Of a stretch of 5,959 nucleotides of DNA, positions 5,761-5,959 are shown piece by piece (the stretch's first letter is position 1; each line of letters opens with the position of its first letter). The translations under genes and the position numbers were made by a program. The stretch comes from an uncultured beta proteobacterium (GTDB lineage: Bacteria; Pseudomonadota; Gammaproteobacteria; Burkholderiales; Rhodocyclaceae). The stretch is from positions 1 to 5,959 of the forward strand of contig CAIZKA010000314.1 of assembly GCA_903933395.1 (NCBI GenBank), in the 5' to 3' direction. The notes under the pieces were generated by a model. It saw only the letters and a program-made list of their open reading frames with translations. It had not been told where the DNA came from and did no database searches.

Positions 5761-5959
5761 TCAGCCCATCAAGGGTGGGCAAGGCGGCCGCTTGGCGGAA
5801 ATGATCCCGGTGTTCACACCGGCATAGTTGAGGCCGCCGAACAGCCGCGCGTACTCGATCTTAACGCAGCGGTCCATCACTACATCGAGCCCGGCGGCGG
5901 CGGCGCGTCCGGCCGCTTCACTGTTGATTACGCCGAGCTGCAGCCAGAGGCATTTGGCG
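5761..5959 (-). CDS. CoA-binding domain protein, YccU-like (C-terminal part)
   Basis: Read on the - strand, the frame is open from the right edge to a TGA at 5763-5761, giving 65 residues of the C-terminus. The residues include LWLQLGVINSEAAGRAAAAG, LDVVMDRCVKIEYARLFGG and GVNTGIISAKRPP. These match the end of the CoA_binding_2/YccU family, small Rossmann-fold proteins predicted to bind CoA, with the typical VVMDRC-KIE signature. The cellular role of the family is poorly known. The start lies outside the window. It converges on queE with only 4 bases between the stops, so it belongs to a different transcript. This gene is too short here to be reported as a full reading frame, but the family match is clear by eye. 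Confidence 0.88.
   Translation of the reverse strand, partial: AKCLWLQLGVINSEAAGRAAAAGLDVVMDRCVKIEYARLFGGLNYAGVNTGIISAKRPPCPPLMG
5764..5780. other. Hairpin at the queE / CoA-binding gene convergence
   Basis: GCCCATC and GGTGGGC flank a 3-base AAG loop, a 7-pair stem with one G-T wobble, just past the queE stop. No T-run follows on either strand, so it is not a classic intrinsic terminator. It might still slow or end transcripts from both sides. It lies inside the last codons of the - strand gene. Confidence 0.3.

Noticed and set aside
5764..5780. Intrinsic terminator after queE
   Set aside because: The stem is real but has one wobble pair, a 3-base loop and no T-run on either strand, so it is listed only as a hairpin.

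Overview
The window is GC-rich, densely packed proteobacterial DNA carrying most of a Tol-Pal operon on the + strand. Protein sequence and gene order suggest a betaproteobacterium, probably Rhodocyclales-like; this is a judgement by eye, not a search result. The left edge cuts into tolQ. The order is then a glycosyltransferase-like gene, tolR, tolA, tolB, pal, cpoB (ybgF) and queE. A convergent gene on the - strand, a CoA-binding protein of the YccU type, is cut by the right edge.

Region by region: 2-460 is the C-terminal two thirds of tolQ. 462-1229 is a predicted cytoplasmic sugar transferase of the DXD (Gly_transf_sug-like) type, sitting where tolR would normally follow tolQ. 1222-1641 is tolR and 1638-2402 is tolA. 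2403-2478 is the largest gap between genes and holds a TATAAT box 7 bases before the tolB ATG. 2479-3747 is tolB, 3782-4324 pal, 4321-5076 cpoB and 5076-5756 queE. 5761-5959 is the 3' end of the CoA-binding gene on the opposite strand. No stretch over 300 bases lacks a gene. I see no RNA gene, IS element or CRISPR array.

How the genes work together: TolQ and TolR form the proton-driven inner-membrane motor. TolA spans the periplasm and meets TolB and Pal. Pal anchors the outer membrane to peptidoglycan, and CpoB coordinates the system with peptidoglycan synthesis during division. QueE (7-deazaguanine pathway) is a frequent passenger downstream of cpoB in Beta- and Gammaproteobacteria. Coupling is tight: four genes (tolR, tolA, cpoB, queE) start on non-ATG codons inside or at the stop of the gene before. 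Only tolB and pal have a leader gap.

The unusual element is the glycosyltransferase-like gene between the two motor subunit genes. It is stitched in with 1 base before it and an 8-base overlap after it, and its metal-binding DXD motif reads D-I-G. The rest is a conventional Tol-Pal locus.
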